64,000 bases of DNA from Pelagibius marinus (GCF_014925385.1 NZ_JACSDK010000010.1:1-64000), one strand, 5' to 3'. Positions 47,273-57,257 are shown, counted from the first letter of the stretch. Notes: generated by a model from the letters alone, not told the origin. Made by a program: numbers and translations.

Positions 47273-48967
47273 ATGTTCTCGAGACGCGATTTCCTCACGG
47301 CGTCGGTAGCCCTGGCGACCATTTTTGGGCCGGGGATGCATGGTCGCTGGAGCCAGGCCGCAGCCCAGCAGGCGATTACCGAGGAAGATCTGCTGGCGGC
47401 GGAGGACTTCGGCAACGTCACGCTGCTGCATGTGACCGACATCCATGCCCAGGTGAAGCCGCTTTATTTCCGCGAGCCGTCTATCAACCTGGGTGTCGGC
47501 GAGGTGGAAGGTCTGCCGCCGCATGTGACCGGCCAAGACTTCCTGAAGATGTTCAATCTGAAGCCCGGCAGCCCGGAAGCCTACGCGCTGACCTCGGTGG
47601 ACTACGTCTCCCTGGCTAAGACCTACGGCAAAATGGGCGGCCTGGACCGCGTCGCCACCATCGTCAAGCGGGTACGCGCCGAGCGCGGCGAGGACAAGAC
47701 CCTGTTCCTGGACGGCGGCGACACCTGGCAGGGCAGTTACACGGCGAACGAGACCGCCGGCCAGGACATGGTCGACATCATGCACGCGCTCGGCACCGAC
47801 GCCATGACCGCGCACTGGGAATTCACCTACGGCACCGACCGGGTGAACGAAATCGTCGAGCAACTGCAATTCCCGCTGCTGGCCGGCAACATCTTCGATG
47901 ACGAGTGGATGGAGCCCGCCTTCAAGGCCTACGAGATCTTCGAGCGCGGCGGCGTCAAGATCGCCGTCCTGGGCCAAGCCTTCCCCTATACTCCCATCGC
48001 CAACCCGCGCTGGATGATCCCGAACTGGAGCTTCGGCATCCGCGAGGAAGAGGTGGTGAAGAACATCGCGGCGGCGAAGGAGGAGGGTGCCGAGGTCATC
48101 GTGCTGCTCTCCCACAACGGCTTCGATGTCGACCGCAAGCTGGCCAGCCGCGTCGAAGGCATCGACGTGCTGTTGTCCGGCCACACTCACGATGCCCTGC
48201 CGGAGCCGGTGATGGTCGGCAAGACGATGTTGATCGCCTCCGGATCCAACGGCAAGTTCGTCTCGCGGGTCGACCTCAACGTCGCCGACGGCGCGGTGAA
48301 GGGTTACCGTTACCGCCTGATCCCGGTGTTCTCCGACGTCATCACGCCGGACCCGGAGATGGCGGCCCTGATCGACAAGCTGCGCGCGCCCTACGAGGCC
48401 GAACTGCAGCGCGAGCTGGGACGCACGGACTCGCTGCTGTACCGCCGCGGCAATTTCAACGGCACCTTCGACGACCTGATCTGCCAGGCGCTGCTTGCCG
48501 AGCGCGACGCCGAGATCGCCCTCTCGCCGGGCTTCCGCTGGGGTACTTCGCTGCTGCCGGGCCAGGCGATCACCGTCGAGGATGTCCACAACGCCTGCTC
48601 CATGACCTACCCGGAGGCTTACCGCTCGACCATGAGCGGCCAGCTGGTCAAGGATATCCTGGAAGACGTGGCCGACAACCTCTTCAACCCCGACCCCTAC
48701 TACCAGCAGGGCGGCGACATGGTGCGCGTCGGCGGTATGGGGTATCGCATCGATCCGGCGAAGGAAATCGGCTCGCGCATCTCGGACATGACGCTGCTCG
48801 CCAGCGGCGAGAAGATCGACCCGGCGCGCGACTACGTGGTCGCCGGCTGGGCCTCGGTCAACGAGGGCACCGAGGGCCCGCCGATCTGGGATGTGGTCGA
48901 GGCCCATCTGCAGAAGAACCCCAACGTTCATGTGGAAGAGAACCAGTCGGTCCAGGTGGTCGGCTAG
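47273..48967 (+). CDS. soxB: Thiosulfohydrolase SoxB
   Basis: This 564-aa di-manganese hydrolase removes sulfate from SoxY-bound thiosulfate. A twin-arginine SRRDFLTA leader is present. Metal ligands lie in TDIHAQ, GGDTWQGSYT, and the HNGFDVD and SGHTHD motifs. The ATG at 47273 follows GAGAGGG. Confidence 0.96.
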   Translation: MFSRRDFLTASVALATIFGPGMHGRWSQAAAQQAITEEDLLAAEDFGNVTLLHVTDIHAQVKPLYFREPSINLGVGEVEGLPPHVTGQDFLKMFNLKPGSPEAYALTSVDYVSLAKTYGKMGGLDRVATIVKRVRAERGEDKTLFLDGGDTWQGSYTANETAGQDMVDIMHALGTDAMTAHWEFTYGTDRVNEIVEQLQFPLLAGNIFDDEWMEPAFKAYEIFERGGVKIAVLGQAFPYTPIANPRWMIPNWSFGIREEEVVKNIAAAKEEGAEVIVLLSHNGFDVDRKLASRVEGIDVLLSGHTHDALPEPVMVGKTMLIASGSNGKFVSRVDLNVADGAVKGYRYRLIPVFSDVITPDPEMAALIDKLRAPYEAELQRELGRTDSLLYRRGNFNGTFDDLICQALLAERDAEIALSPGFRWGTSLLPGQAITVEDVHNACSMTYPEAYRSTMSGQLVKDILEDVADNLFNPDPYYQQGGDMVRVGGMGYRIDPAKEIGSRISDMTLLASGEKIDPARDYVVAGWASVNEGTEGPPIWDVVEAHLQKNPNVHVEENQSVQVVG

Positions 48968-49017
48968 AGATTCGGTTAAGCGGCGCAGCTTGCGCCATGA
49001 GATTTCGGAGCGAATGA

Positions 49018-50340
49018 ATGTCGAGCCTATCCGGCAGGAAGAAGTCAATTCCGCAGCTGGCGGAGCGGACGAGCGGCGTGGCGAACCCCTCGCGGCGCCA
49101 ATTGCTGACCACCGGCCTTGCCGTCGGCGCGGGGGCGGCCATGGCCGGCCTGCAGGCCCGGCCCGCGGCGGCGGCCGGCGACCCGGCGATCACCGAGGTC
49201 CAGGACTGGAACCGCTACCTGGGCGACGGCGTCGATGCGCGCCCCTACGGCACGCCTTCGCAGTACGAAGAGCATGTGGTGCGCCGCAATGTGGCCTGGC
49301 TGACGGCGGACCCGGTTTCCTCGGTGAACTTCACGCCGCTGCACGAGCTTGACGGCATCATCACGCCCAACGGCCTCTGCTTCGAGCGTCATCACGCCGG
49401 CATCGCCGATGTCGATCCGGCCAAGCACCGCCTGATGATCGACGGGCTGGTCGACACACCGCTGGTCTTTACCATGGAGGACCTGAAGCGCTTCCCACGT
49501 GAGAACAAGGTCTACTTCCTTGAGTGCGCCGCCAACTCCGGCATGGAGTGGCGCGGCGCCCAGTTGAACGGCTGCCAGTTCACTCACGGCATGGTCCACT
49601 GCGTCGTCTACACCGGCGTCAAGCTGCGCACCATCCTGGAGGAAGCAGGCGTCAAGACCAGTGGTAAGTGGCTGCTGGCCGAGGGCGCCGACGCTTCCGC
49701 CATGAGCCGCTCGATCCCCATGGAAAAGGCGCTCGACGACTGCATGGTCGCTTTCAAGATGAACGGCGAGGCGCTGCGCCCGGAGCAGGGCTATCCCCTG
49801 CGCCTCGTGGTGCCGGGCTGGGAAGGCAACATGTGGGTGAAATGGCTGCGCCGCCTGGAAGTGGGCGACAAGCCCTGGCATCATCGCGAGGAGACTTCGA
49901 AGTACACGGACCTGCTGGCCAACGGCAAGGCCCGGCGCTTCACCTGGGTCATGGACGTGAAGTCCGTCATCACCAACCCCAGCCCGCAGGCGCCGGTCAC
50001 TCACGGCCGCGGGCCGCTGGTGATCTCCGGCCTCGCCTGGTCGGGCAACGGCACCGTCAAGCGGGTCGACGTCAGCATCGATGGCGGGCGCAACTGGAAG
50101 ACCGCGCGCATCGACGGGCCGAGCCTGGACAAGGCGCTGCACCGCTTCTACCTGGACATCGATTGGGATGGCTCGGAGTTGCTGCTGCAGTCGCGTGCCA
50201 TGGACGAGCACGGCTATGTGCAGCCGACCAAGAACGAGTTGCGCCTCGCTCGCGGCGAGAACTCGATCTATCACAACAACGGAATTCAAACCTGGTACGT
50301 GAAAGCGGATGGGGTGGTCGAGAATGTCGAAGTTTCTTAA
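49018..50340 (+). CDS. soxC: Sulfane dehydrogenase molybdenum subunit SoxC
   Basis: This is a sulfite-oxidase-family Mo enzyme of 440 aa with a Tat leader (PSRRQLLTTG). The Mo-ligand cysteine is C170 in FLECAANSG. It oxidises SoxY-bound sulfane sulfur together with SoxD, sparing sulfur globule formation. It overlaps soxD. Confidence 0.95.
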   Translation: MSSLSGRKKSIPQLAERTSGVANPSRRQLLTTGLAVGAGAAMAGLQARPAAAAGDPAITEVQDWNRYLGDGVDARPYGTPSQYEEHVVRRNVAWLTADPVSSVNFTPLHELDGIITPNGLCFERHHAGIADVDPAKHRLMIDGLVDTPLVFTMEDLKRFPRENKVYFLECAANSGMEWRGAQLNGCQFTHGMVHCVVYTGVKLRTILEEAGVKTSGKWLLAEGADASAMSRSIPMEKALDDCMVAFKMNGEALRPEQGYPLRLVVPGWEGNMWVKWLRRLEVGDKPWHHREETSKYTDLLANGKARRFTWVMDVKSVITNPSPQAPVTHGRGPLVISGLAWSGNGTVKRVDVSIDGGRNWKTARIDGPSLDKALHRFYLDIDWDGSELLLQSRAMDEHGYVQPTKNELRLARGENSIYHNNGIQTWYVKADGVVENVEVS

Positions 50341-51427
50341 GGTCGCAACCGCGGCAACCCTGGCGCTGCTGATTCCCGTGGCCTCGGCCTCCGCCGAGGG
50401 CGACGCGGCCAAGGGCGAGAAAGTCTTCAGGAAGTGCAAGGCCTGCCACGCGGTGGGCGAGGGCGCCAAGAACAAGGTTGGCCCGCACCTGAACGACATC
50501 ATGGGGCGCACCGCCGGCTCCGCCGAGGGGTTCAAGTACTCCAAGGCCATGGTCGCGGCGGGCGAGGAAGGCATCGTGTGGGACGAGGAGTCCCTCGCGG
50601 CCTATCTCGAAAAGCCCAAGGACTACATCAAGGGCAATCGCATGAGCTTCGCCGGCCTGCGCAAGGAAGACGACCGGGCCGACGTCATTGCCTATCTGAA
50701 AACCTTCTCTGAAGGTACTGAATCGGCGGCCGCAGCCGAGCCGGCGGCTGGGCCTTCCCAGCAGGCCGCAGCTGTCTCGGCGCCCGCCGATACCAACATG
50801 GCCGACGCCCCGCGGCCGACCCACGGGGTCTTCCACCTTGGCCGCCAGGCCACGGCGGAGGAGATTGCGGCCTGGGATATCGACATCCGGCCCGACGGCA
50901 CGGGGCTGCCCAAGGGCAAGGGTACGGTCACTCAGGGTGAGGAAATCTTCGCCGAGGCCTGCGCCGTCTGCCACGGCGACTTCGGTGAAGGCCGCGACCG
51001 CTGGCCGGTGCTCGCGGGCGGGCAGGACACCCTCAAGGCGGAGCGTCCGGTGAAGACCATCGGCTCCTACTGGCCCTATCTCTCGACGGTTTATGACTAC
51101 GTGCGCCGGGCCATGCCCTTCGGCGACGCCCGCTCGCTCAGCGACGACGACGTCTATGCGGTCACGGCCTATCTGCTGTATCTCAACGACGTGGTCAGCG
51201 ACGAGGACTTCGAGCTGTCGAGCGAGAACTTCACCGAGATTCATCTGCCGAACGAAGGCAACTTCTTCATGGATGATCGCGAGGAAGAAGCGCATTACGC
51301 CAAGAAGGACGAGCCCTGCATGACTGACTGCAAGCCGGGCCCGGCCGAAATCACCATGCGGGCGCGGGTGCTGGACGTGACGCCCGAGGGCGGCGACGAC
51401 GAGCAGGGTGGCGGCGCGGTCGACTGA
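50324..51427 (+). CDS. soxD: Sulfane dehydrogenase cytochrome subunit SoxD
   Basis: This dihaem cytochrome of 367 aa has haem sites CKACH near residue 38 and CAVCH in the second domain. A low-complexity Ala/Glu/Pro linker joins them. It transfers electrons from SoxC to the respiratory chain. It overlaps soxC by 17 bp. Confidence 0.94.
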   Translation: MSKFLKVATAATLALLIPVASASAEGDAAKGEKVFRKCKACHAVGEGAKNKVGPHLNDIMGRTAGSAEGFKYSKAMVAAGEEGIVWDEESLAAYLEKPKDYIKGNRMSFAGLRKEDDRADVIAYLKTFSEGTESAAAAEPAAGPSQQAAAVSAPADTNMADAPRPTHGVFHLGRQATAEEIAAWDIDIRPDGTGLPKGKGTVTQGEEIFAEACAVCHGDFGEGRDRWPVLAGGQDTLKAERPVKTIGSYWPYLSTVYDYVRRAMPFGDARSLSDDDVYAVTAYLLYLNDVVSDEDFELSSENFTEIHLPNEGNFFMDDREEEAHYAKKDEPCMTDCKPGPAEITMRARVLDVTPEGGDDEQGGGAVD

Positions 51428-51507
51428 CCGCGCCCCTCCGGCTCCTTCCTTCACCCAGATGTGAGGCGCTTCGCATTTTACCGTGCGCTGTCCTGTCGTA
51501 GTATCCT

Positions 51508-51540
51508 CGCCCGGGTTCCAAGAATCCGGGCGTTTTTCTT
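51508..51540 (+). terminator. Intrinsic terminator downstream of soxD
   Basis: The stem CGCCCGG / CCGGGCG (51508-51514, 51526-51532) is followed by TTTTTCTT. It closes the sox operon before the DsrE-family gene. Confidence 0.85.
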
Positions 51541-51558
51541 GGGCGAGGAGGGCCACTT

Positions 51559-52026
51559 ATGCTGCGCATTCTGAGGTCGATGGTTCTTGGCACGCTTCTC
51601 GGTGCTGCCGTGGCGGCCGGCGGGGCCACGTCCCAGGCGGCGGCCCAGGGCACCGACGGCTATCATCGCTTGGCCCTCTATATCACCGAGGCCGAGATGG
51701 ACAAGATGAACAGCGTCCTCGATGTGGCCGCCAACGTGTCGCGCCACTACAGCGCCATCGGCGAAGAGGTCGAAATCCAGATCGTCGCCTACAACGCTGG
51801 TCTCCACATGCTGCGCGCCGACACCTCGCCGGTGCGCAAGCGCCTGGAAAACTTCATGCTCTCCATGGTGAACGTCTCCTTCCAAGCCTGCGGCAACACC
51901 TTGGATTCCATGACCCGCAATGAAGGCGTGAAGCCGGAGCTGATCGAGGGTACGGAGATCGTACAGACCGGTGTGGCCCATCTCTTGGCCCTGGACGAGG
52001 AGGGCTGGACCCTGGTCCGCCCCTAG
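51559..52026 (+). CDS. Exported DsrE-family protein
   Basis: This 155-aa protein has a signal peptide and a DsrE/F-like fold (EVEIQIVAYNAGLHMLR). A single cysteine is in SFQACGNT, near where DsrE-type proteins carry sulfur. It follows the sox terminator, so it may have its own promoter. Sulfur trafficking is inferred. Confidence 0.8.
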   Translation: MLRILRSMVLGTLLGAAVAAGGATSQAAAQGTDGYHRLALYITEAEMDKMNSVLDVAANVSRHYSAIGEEVEIQIVAYNAGLHMLRADTSPVRKRLENFMLSMVNVSFQACGNTLDSMTRNEGVKPELIEGTEIVQTGVAHLLALDEEGWTLVRP

Positions 52027-52117
52027 CGACCTCTTGCCGGACCTTCCGGGCAGATGATCCAGGTCTGACTCGGGCGCGTATAGAGAACTCGATCGGCGCA
52101 TTCAGGGGGAGTTCTCC

Positions 52118-52882
52118 GTGACAGAGGTTGTCTGGATCACCGGTGCCAGTTCGGGCCTGGGGGCCGCGCTGGCACGTCGCGTGGCGCAGGACGGGCAGGT
52201 TGTGGCCGCCTCGGCCCGGCGGCGCGACAAGCTGGCGGCACTGGCGGCGGAAGCCGGTGGCGGCCTGATTCGGCCTTTTCCCCTGGACGTGGAAGATCCG
52301 GAGGCGCTGCGCGCCGCTGTGGCGCAGATCGAGCGCGAGGCCGGCCCCATCGGCCAGGCGGTGCTGAACGCCGGTATCCATCAGCCTGTCGACCCCCGGG
52401 ATTTGAAGGTGGAGGATTTCCGCCGCCTTGTAGAGCTCAACCTCATGGGCACGGTTTATAGCCTCGCTGCGGTGCTGCCGGGCATGATCGCACGTCGCCG
52501 CGGCCGAATCGCTATCGTCGCCTCGGTGGCGGGCTATCGCGGCCTGCCGACGGCTGCGGCCTACGGCATGACCAAGGCCGGGCTCATCAACATGGCCGAG
52601 GCCCTGCGCGTGGAACTGGCGCCGCTGGGGATTATCGTGCAGATCGTCAATCCTGGCTTCGTGCGCACGCCTTTGACCGACCGCAACGCCTTTCCCATGC
52701 CCTTCCTTATGGCGCCGGAAGATGCGGCGGAGGCCTTCTACCGCGGTCTGCAAAGCGACCGCTTCGAGATATCCTTCCCCAAGCGCCTGGTCTGGATCAT
52801 GAAGCTGCTGCGCTGCCTGCCGGCGCCGCTGGGCTTCGCCGTGACCCGGCGCTTGTTGCCGAAGGAGCGACAGCCGTCATGA
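52118..52882 (+). CDS. SDR-family oxidoreductase
   Basis: This classical SDR of 254 aa starts with GTG. TGASSGLGAAL is the cofactor loop and YGMTK is the YxxxK. The hydrophobic C-terminal region is longer than usual. It overlaps the SnoaL gene by ATGA. SDR, SnoaL, FAD-protein, DUF1365 and CFA synthase genes often cluster, so a role in lipid modification is inferred. Confidence 0.88.
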   Translation: MTEVVWITGASSGLGAALARRVAQDGQVVAASARRRDKLAALAAEAGGGLIRPFPLDVEDPEALRAAVAQIEREAGPIGQAVLNAGIHQPVDPRDLKVEDFRRLVELNLMGTVYSLAAVLPGMIARRRGRIAIVASVAGYRGLPTAAAYGMTKAGLINMAEALRVELAPLGIIVQIVNPGFVRTPLTDRNAFPMPFLMAPEDAAEAFYRGLQSDRFEISFPKRLVWIMKLLRCLPAPLGFAVTRRLLPKERQPS

Positions 52883-53304
52883 CCCCGGCGGCGGCGGCTG
52901 AACGCTACATCGCTTTCTGCGAAGGCATGACCCCGGTGGATTTGGACCGTCTCGCGGACTTCTGCGCTCCCGAGGTCCACTTCCGCGATCCCTTCAACGA
53001 GGTGTCCGGCCTTGCCGCTTACCGCCGGGTTCTGGAGAAGATGTTCCGCGATATCGGCCAGCCGGCTTTCCAGGTCACGGGCCATGCTCTGGCCGGGGAG
53101 GTGTGTTACCTGCGCTGGCGTTTCGCCTTCCGCCGCGCAAAGGGAGAGACGATGCGCATTCTGGGCATGAGCGAAGTGCATTTTGACGCCGAGGGGCGCG
53201 TCACAGCGCAGATCGATTACTGGGACGCCGGGCAGGTCTACGAGACAGTGCCGTTGCTGCGCGGGCTGGCGAGGTTGGTCAAGCGCCGGCTGTCGGTCGG
53301 CTAG
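52879..53304 (+). CDS. SnoaL/NTF2-like family protein
   Basis: This 141-aa protein has the cone-shaped NTF2-like fold (DLDRLADFCAPEVHFRDPFNEVSG). It ends with EVHFDAEGRVTAQIDYWDAGQ. It is convergent with the DUF3833 gene, overlapping by 26 bp. Function is unassigned. Confidence 0.82.
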   Translation: MTPAAAAERYIAFCEGMTPVDLDRLADFCAPEVHFRDPFNEVSGLAAYRRVLEKMFRDIGQPAFQVTGHALAGEVCYLRWRFAFRRAKGETMRILGMSEVHFDAEGRVTAQIDYWDAGQVYETVPLLRGLARLVKRRLSVG

Positions 53305-53821
53305 GGCGCTGCGCTTTCGCGGGGAAAGGGCAATAGCCCGCGGGTTCTGCGGCGGGTACCTTGGTGAAGGCGATGGTGACCTCTCCCAGCTTGATGCCGA
53401 ATTTCGTGACCTTCGCCCGGTTGATCATGACGCCGTCGCCCTGCAGGAACATCCAGTCGTCGAAGTGAACGGTCCAGGTGTTATTGCCGACCTTCAGGGC
53501 GAAGCGATAGCGCCAGTTCAGCATGCTGCCGCGGAGCCGGCCTTCGGCGCTGCCGACGACGCCGTCCGCCGTGCCGTCGTAGCGTTGGGCGCCGGTCTTG
53601 CGGATAAGCCAGGTGCGCCGCTCGCGTTGACCGTCGTCGTAGAGGAAGTCCTCCGCCAGGGTGAGTGTCTCACCGTCCCACCGGCCGTCGATGTCGACCA
53701 CGAACTGGCGGCGCAGCTTGCCGAAGCGGTCCTGGAAGATGCCCCAGGCCCGGGTCTTTCCGGCAAAATATTCCTCGATGAGGAAGCAAGGGATTGGGCC
53801 CGCGCTATCCCCGCCCGTCAT
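53279..53821 (-). CDS. DUF3833 family protein
   Basis: This 180-aa protein has the DUF3833 core IEEYFAGKTRAWGIFQDRFGKL, then FVVDIDGRWDGETLTL and HFDDWMFLQGDGVMINRA. It follows the CFA synthase gene by ATGA overlap. Members of this group associate with CFA-synthase clusters. Molecular role unknown. Confidence 0.85.
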   Translation of the reverse strand: MTGGDSAGPIPCFLIEEYFAGKTRAWGIFQDRFGKLRRQFVVDIDGRWDGETLTLAEDFLYDDGQRERRTWLIRKTGAQRYDGTADGVVGSAEGRLRGSMLNWRYRFALKVGNNTWTVHFDDWMFLQGDGVMINRAKVTKFGIKLGEVTIAFTKVPAAEPAGYCPFPAKAQRPSRPTAGA

Positions 53822-55050
53822 GTGTCCCCGCCGCGCTGCAAACCCAGGTGCAGCAGGTCGATGCGGCCGGCCTGGAATCCGGCTTCACAGTAGGCCAGGT
53901 AGTAGCGCCACAGGCGACGGAAGCGGGCATCGAAGCCGCCGCCGCTTTGCTCTGCGATCTGCGGCCAGGCGCTTTCGAAGCTGCGGCGCCACAGGGCGAG
54001 GGTGCGGGCGTAGTCGTCGCCGTGACGCTCGACGCGGGAAAGGTCGAACCGCGCTGTCGCCGTCAGCGTCGCGAGCTTTCCGGGTGACGGCAGCATGCCG
54101 CCGGGGAAGATGTAGCGCTGGATGAAGTCGATGTGGCGGCGGTAGCGCTCGAAGCGCTCGTCGGCGACGGTGATGACCTGCAGAGCCGCTTTCCCGCCGG
54201 GCTTGAGCCGGTCGTGCAGCTGCCCGAAATAGGTCGGCCAGTAGGCCTCGCCGACGGCTTCCAGCATCTCGATGGAGACGACGGCGTCAAAGGTCTCCGT
54301 CAGGTCGCGGTAATCCTGCAGGCGCAGCTCGACCCTGTCTTCCAGGCCTTCCTTGCGCAGGCGCGCCTGGGTGAAGTCATACTGCTCGCGCGAAATGGTG
54401 ATCGCGGTCACCCGGCAGCCGATCTCGCGCGCCGCCCAGGTGCAGAAGCCGCCCCAGCCGCAGCCGATCTCCAGCACGTGATGCGCCGGGACAATGCCCG
54501 CCAGCTCGGCCATGCGGCGGTACTTGCGATCCTGCGCGGCCGCCAGGTCGTCGTCGGCGGGTGAGTCGAAGAGAGCGGCGGAGTAGGTCATGCCGGGGTC
54601 CAGCCAGGCGGCATAGAAGTCGTTGCCCAGGTCGTAGTGGGCGGCGATGTTGCGCCGCGAGCCGCGCCTCGAATTGGGGCGGAAGGCGTGAAAGAGTCGG
54701 CTGAGCAGCCGCGCCCAGGCATTGCCGGCCAGCGTGCGGCCGAGAATTTCTTCATTGGCGGCGCCCAGGGCAATGAGGGCGGTCAGGTCCGGAGACTCCC
54801 ACTCGCCGTCGATGTAGGACTCGGCCAGGGCGATGTCGCCGCCGGCGAGCAGACGCCGGAAGACCCGGGGGTGGCGCAGGCTCATTTCGCCTTGCGGGCC
54901 GGCTTCTTCACCCGTGAACAGGCGGGTGCGGCCATCCGGCAGATGCAGAATGAGGGAGCCGCGCCGCAGGCGCGCGGCCAGGGCGAGGACCACTCTTTCC
55001 GCAAGGCTGCCGTAGTGTTCGTCTTGCTCGATAACCGTTCTTGCGTGCAT
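53818..55050 (-). CDS. Cyclopropane-fatty-acyl-phospholipid synthase-like methyltransferase
   Basis: This 410-aa SAM-dependent enzyme has the SAM motif VLEIGCGWGGF and the downstream INTERNAL CFAS segments GMTYSAALF and SIEMLEAVGE. It modifies double bonds of membrane lipids. In Rhodobacter a homologue within the RpoE-ChrR regulon takes part in furan fatty acid formation, so the product here may not be a plain cyclopropane acid. Confidence 0.9.
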   Translation of the reverse strand: MHARTVIEQDEHYGSLAERVVLALAARLRRGSLILHLPDGRTRLFTGEEAGPQGEMSLRHPRVFRRLLAGGDIALAESYIDGEWESPDLTALIALGAANEEILGRTLAGNAWARLLSRLFHAFRPNSRRGSRRNIAAHYDLGNDFYAAWLDPGMTYSAALFDSPADDDLAAAQDRKYRRMAELAGIVPAHHVLEIGCGWGGFCTWAAREIGCRVTAITISREQYDFTQARLRKEGLEDRVELRLQDYRDLTETFDAVVSIEMLEAVGEAYWPTYFGQLHDRLKPGGKAALQVITVADERFERYRRHIDFIQRYIFPGGMLPSPGKLATLTATARFDLSRVERHGDDYARTLALWRRSFESAWPQIAEQSGGGFDARFRRLWRYYLAYCEAGFQAGRIDLLHLGLQRGGDT

Positions 55051-55091
55051 CGGCTGTCGCTGTCGTTTCCGTCGTTTGAATGGAAGGGAGG

Positions 55092-55913
55092 TTATTCGGC
55101 GGCCGCTGGCGTGGCGGGCCCGACCAGGGTCACCTGCTGCTGCGGCGCCTGCGGCCGCGGTTCGACCCGTGCCCCCTTACGCCACAGCCGCAGGGCCTCC
55201 CAATGGATGGCGGCGATTATCTTCACGGTCATGAGCGGGTAGGCGAAGAAGGCCCGCAGCAGGTTGCGGTCGCTGAGGTCGCGGCGCCGGCCGCTTTGCC
55301 GCGCCAGCAGCTGGCCGCCCTCGGGCACCTCCTGGCGGATGGCCACGGCCAGCTTGTCGCCCGGCACCGTCAGACGGAAATCGTAGCGCGAGGCCATGCC
55401 GATGAAGGGAGAGACGTAGAAGCGCTTTTCGGCGCTCTGGAGAACGGGGCCGCCACCGCGCTGCGCCGCCTCGACCGGCAGCAGGTAGCTGTGGCTCTCC
55501 CCGAAGGTGTTGCTGACTTCGTACAGCAGGGCGCGCAGGCTGCCGTCGGCGTGGTGGCAGAACCAGATCGACAGGGGATTGAAGACGTAGCCGAGCAAGC
55601 GCGGATAGCACAGCAGGCGCACAGGGCCGCCGGCCAGGTCGATCCCGGCCTCTTCCAGGCGGGCGTCGATCCAGGGCCTCAGGGGCTGGCCGTCGCGCGG
55701 CCCGTGATCGCGGTCGTGGAAGCTGAAGAGGTTCCAGCGGTTGTGGGAGAGGCAACGCAGCCGGCGGCCGCAGGCCGCCAGGTCGTCGAGGTCCAGGTAA
55801 AGCGAGAAGACACGGTAGCTGAAGACATGCTCGAAGGGCCGCAGGCGCTTGTGCACGACCTTGCCGAAATAGAGCGCGGAGTTGGCGGGGAGGGGCGATC
55901 GCGACGCCTGCAA
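55092..55913 (-). CDS. DUF1365 family protein
   Basis: This 273-aa protein has the family start ALYFGKVVHKRLRPFEHVF and conserved PRLLGYVFNPLSIWFCH. It usually neighbours CFA synthase and a FAD protein. A role in modified fatty acid synthesis is inferred. It sits 3 bp from the FAD gene. Confidence 0.9.
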   Translation of the reverse strand: MQASRSPLPANSALYFGKVVHKRLRPFEHVFSYRVFSLYLDLDDLAACGRRLRCLSHNRWNLFSFHDRDHGPRDGQPLRPWIDARLEEAGIDLAGGPVRLLCYPRLLGYVFNPLSIWFCHHADGSLRALLYEVSNTFGESHSYLLPVEAAQRGGGPVLQSAEKRFYVSPFIGMASRYDFRLTVPGDKLAVAIRQEVPEGGQLLARQSGRRRDLSDRNLLRAFFAYPLMTVKIIAAIHWEALRLWRKGARVEPRPQAPQQQVTLVGPATPAAAE

Positions 55914-55916
55914 GGG

Positions 55917-57257
55917 TCACTCCGCGGCTTGCAGCGGTTCGAGGGGCTGTACGGTCGCGGCCGCCGGGCTGGCCGGCTCGACCTCGTCGGCCCAGGGGGC
56001 GGCGGCGCCGAGGGCCCGGGCGACGGCGAGGCCGGCCTGCAGGCCGTCCTCGTGGAACCCGTGGCCGCAATAGCTGCCGCAAAACCAGGTGCGCTGCTCG
56101 CCCTGGATCACAGGCAGGTTCCGCTGGGCCCGCAGCGCCGAGGCATCGAACTGCGGGTGGTCGTAGGTGAACTCGCCAAAAACCTTGTCGGCGGCCGGTT
56201 CGTGCAGCGGATTCAGGGTGACGATGATCGGTTGGGTCCCGGGCAGGTTCTGCAGGCGGTTCATCCAGTAGCTGACACAGGTCGCCGCGTCGCCGCCGCG
56301 CGTCCGCGATGCCGTCTCGGCCAGGTAGTTCCAGCTCGACCAGACGCTGCGCCGGCGCGGCATAAGGCTGATGTCGCTGTGCAGCACGGCGCGGTTTTCC
56401 TGGTAGCGGAAGGCGCCCAGGATCTCCCGTTCGCGCTGGCCGGCATCGTCGCCCAGGATCTGCAGCGTCTGGTCCGCGTGGGTGGCCAGGACGACATGGT
56501 CGAAGTGCTCCTCCCCGCCGTAGGGACTGCGCAGCAGGACGCCGGCGGCGGTGCGGCGCAGGCCGGTGACCGGCGACTTCAGCCGGACGCGGTTGCGGAA
56601 GCCGGCGCTCAGGCGGCGGACGTATTCCTGGCTGCCGCCGGTGACCGTGCGCCACTGCGGACGCTCGCCGAGCAGCAGCAGCCCATGGTTGACGAAGAAG
56701 CGCACGAAGCTGCGGGCCGGGAAGTTGCGCATGTCCGCCAGGGTCGAAGACCAGATGGCCGCGCCCATCGGCAGGATGTGCTCCTCGGCGAAGGCACGGC
56801 TATAGCCGCCTTCCTCCAGCATCTCGCCCAGGGTCTTCTCACACCCGGAGGCGTCTTCGAGTATCGCCGGCGCCGAGCGGTAGAAGCGCGCCACGTCGTA
56901 CAGCATGCCCAGGTGGCGCGGCCGCAGCAGGTTGGAAGGCTGCGCCAGCAGGCCCGGCAGCGAGCCCGCGTACTCCCTGCGGCCCCTGTCCAGCGATACC
57001 GAGAAGGACATGTCGCTGGCCTGGGTCTCCACGCCGATATGGGCGAAAAGCTTGGTGAGCTGTGGGTAGTTGATCTCGTTGTAGACGATGAAGCCGGTGT
57101 CGACCGGGCAGCGGCGGCCGTCAAGGCAGAGGTTGCGCGTGTTGGCGTGACCTCCCAGACGGTCGGCGGCTTCGAAGACGGTTACCCTATGTTTCTGCGA
57201 AAGCGCCCAGGCCGCTCCGAGGCCGGCGATCCCGGCGCCCACAACCGCAACTTTCAT
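55917..57257 (-). CDS. FAD-dependent amine oxidase/desaturase-like protein
   Basis: This 446-aa flavoprotein has the Rossmann dinucleotide motif VAVVGAGIAGLGAAWAL at residue 3 and a YVRRLSAGF-type substrate domain. It is similar to proteins that cluster with CFA synthase and DUF1365. Probable oxidation step on a lipid. It is first in the minus-strand operon and is divergent from the ECF sigma gene. Confidence 0.87.
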   Translation of the reverse strand: MKVAVVGAGIAGLGAAWALSQKHRVTVFEAADRLGGHANTRNLCLDGRRCPVDTGFIVYNEINYPQLTKLFAHIGVETQASDMSFSVSLDRGRREYAGSLPGLLAQPSNLLRPRHLGMLYDVARFYRSAPAILEDASGCEKTLGEMLEEGGYSRAFAEEHILPMGAAIWSSTLADMRNFPARSFVRFFVNHGLLLLGERPQWRTVTGGSQEYVRRLSAGFRNRVRLKSPVTGLRRTAAGVLLRSPYGGEEHFDHVVLATHADQTLQILGDDAGQREREILGAFRYQENRAVLHSDISLMPRRRSVWSSWNYLAETASRTRGGDAATCVSYWMNRLQNLPGTQPIIVTLNPLHEPAADKVFGEFTYDHPQFDASALRAQRNLPVIQGEQRTWFCGSYCGHGFHEDGLQAGLAVARALGAAAPWADEVEPASPAAATVQPLEPLQAAE

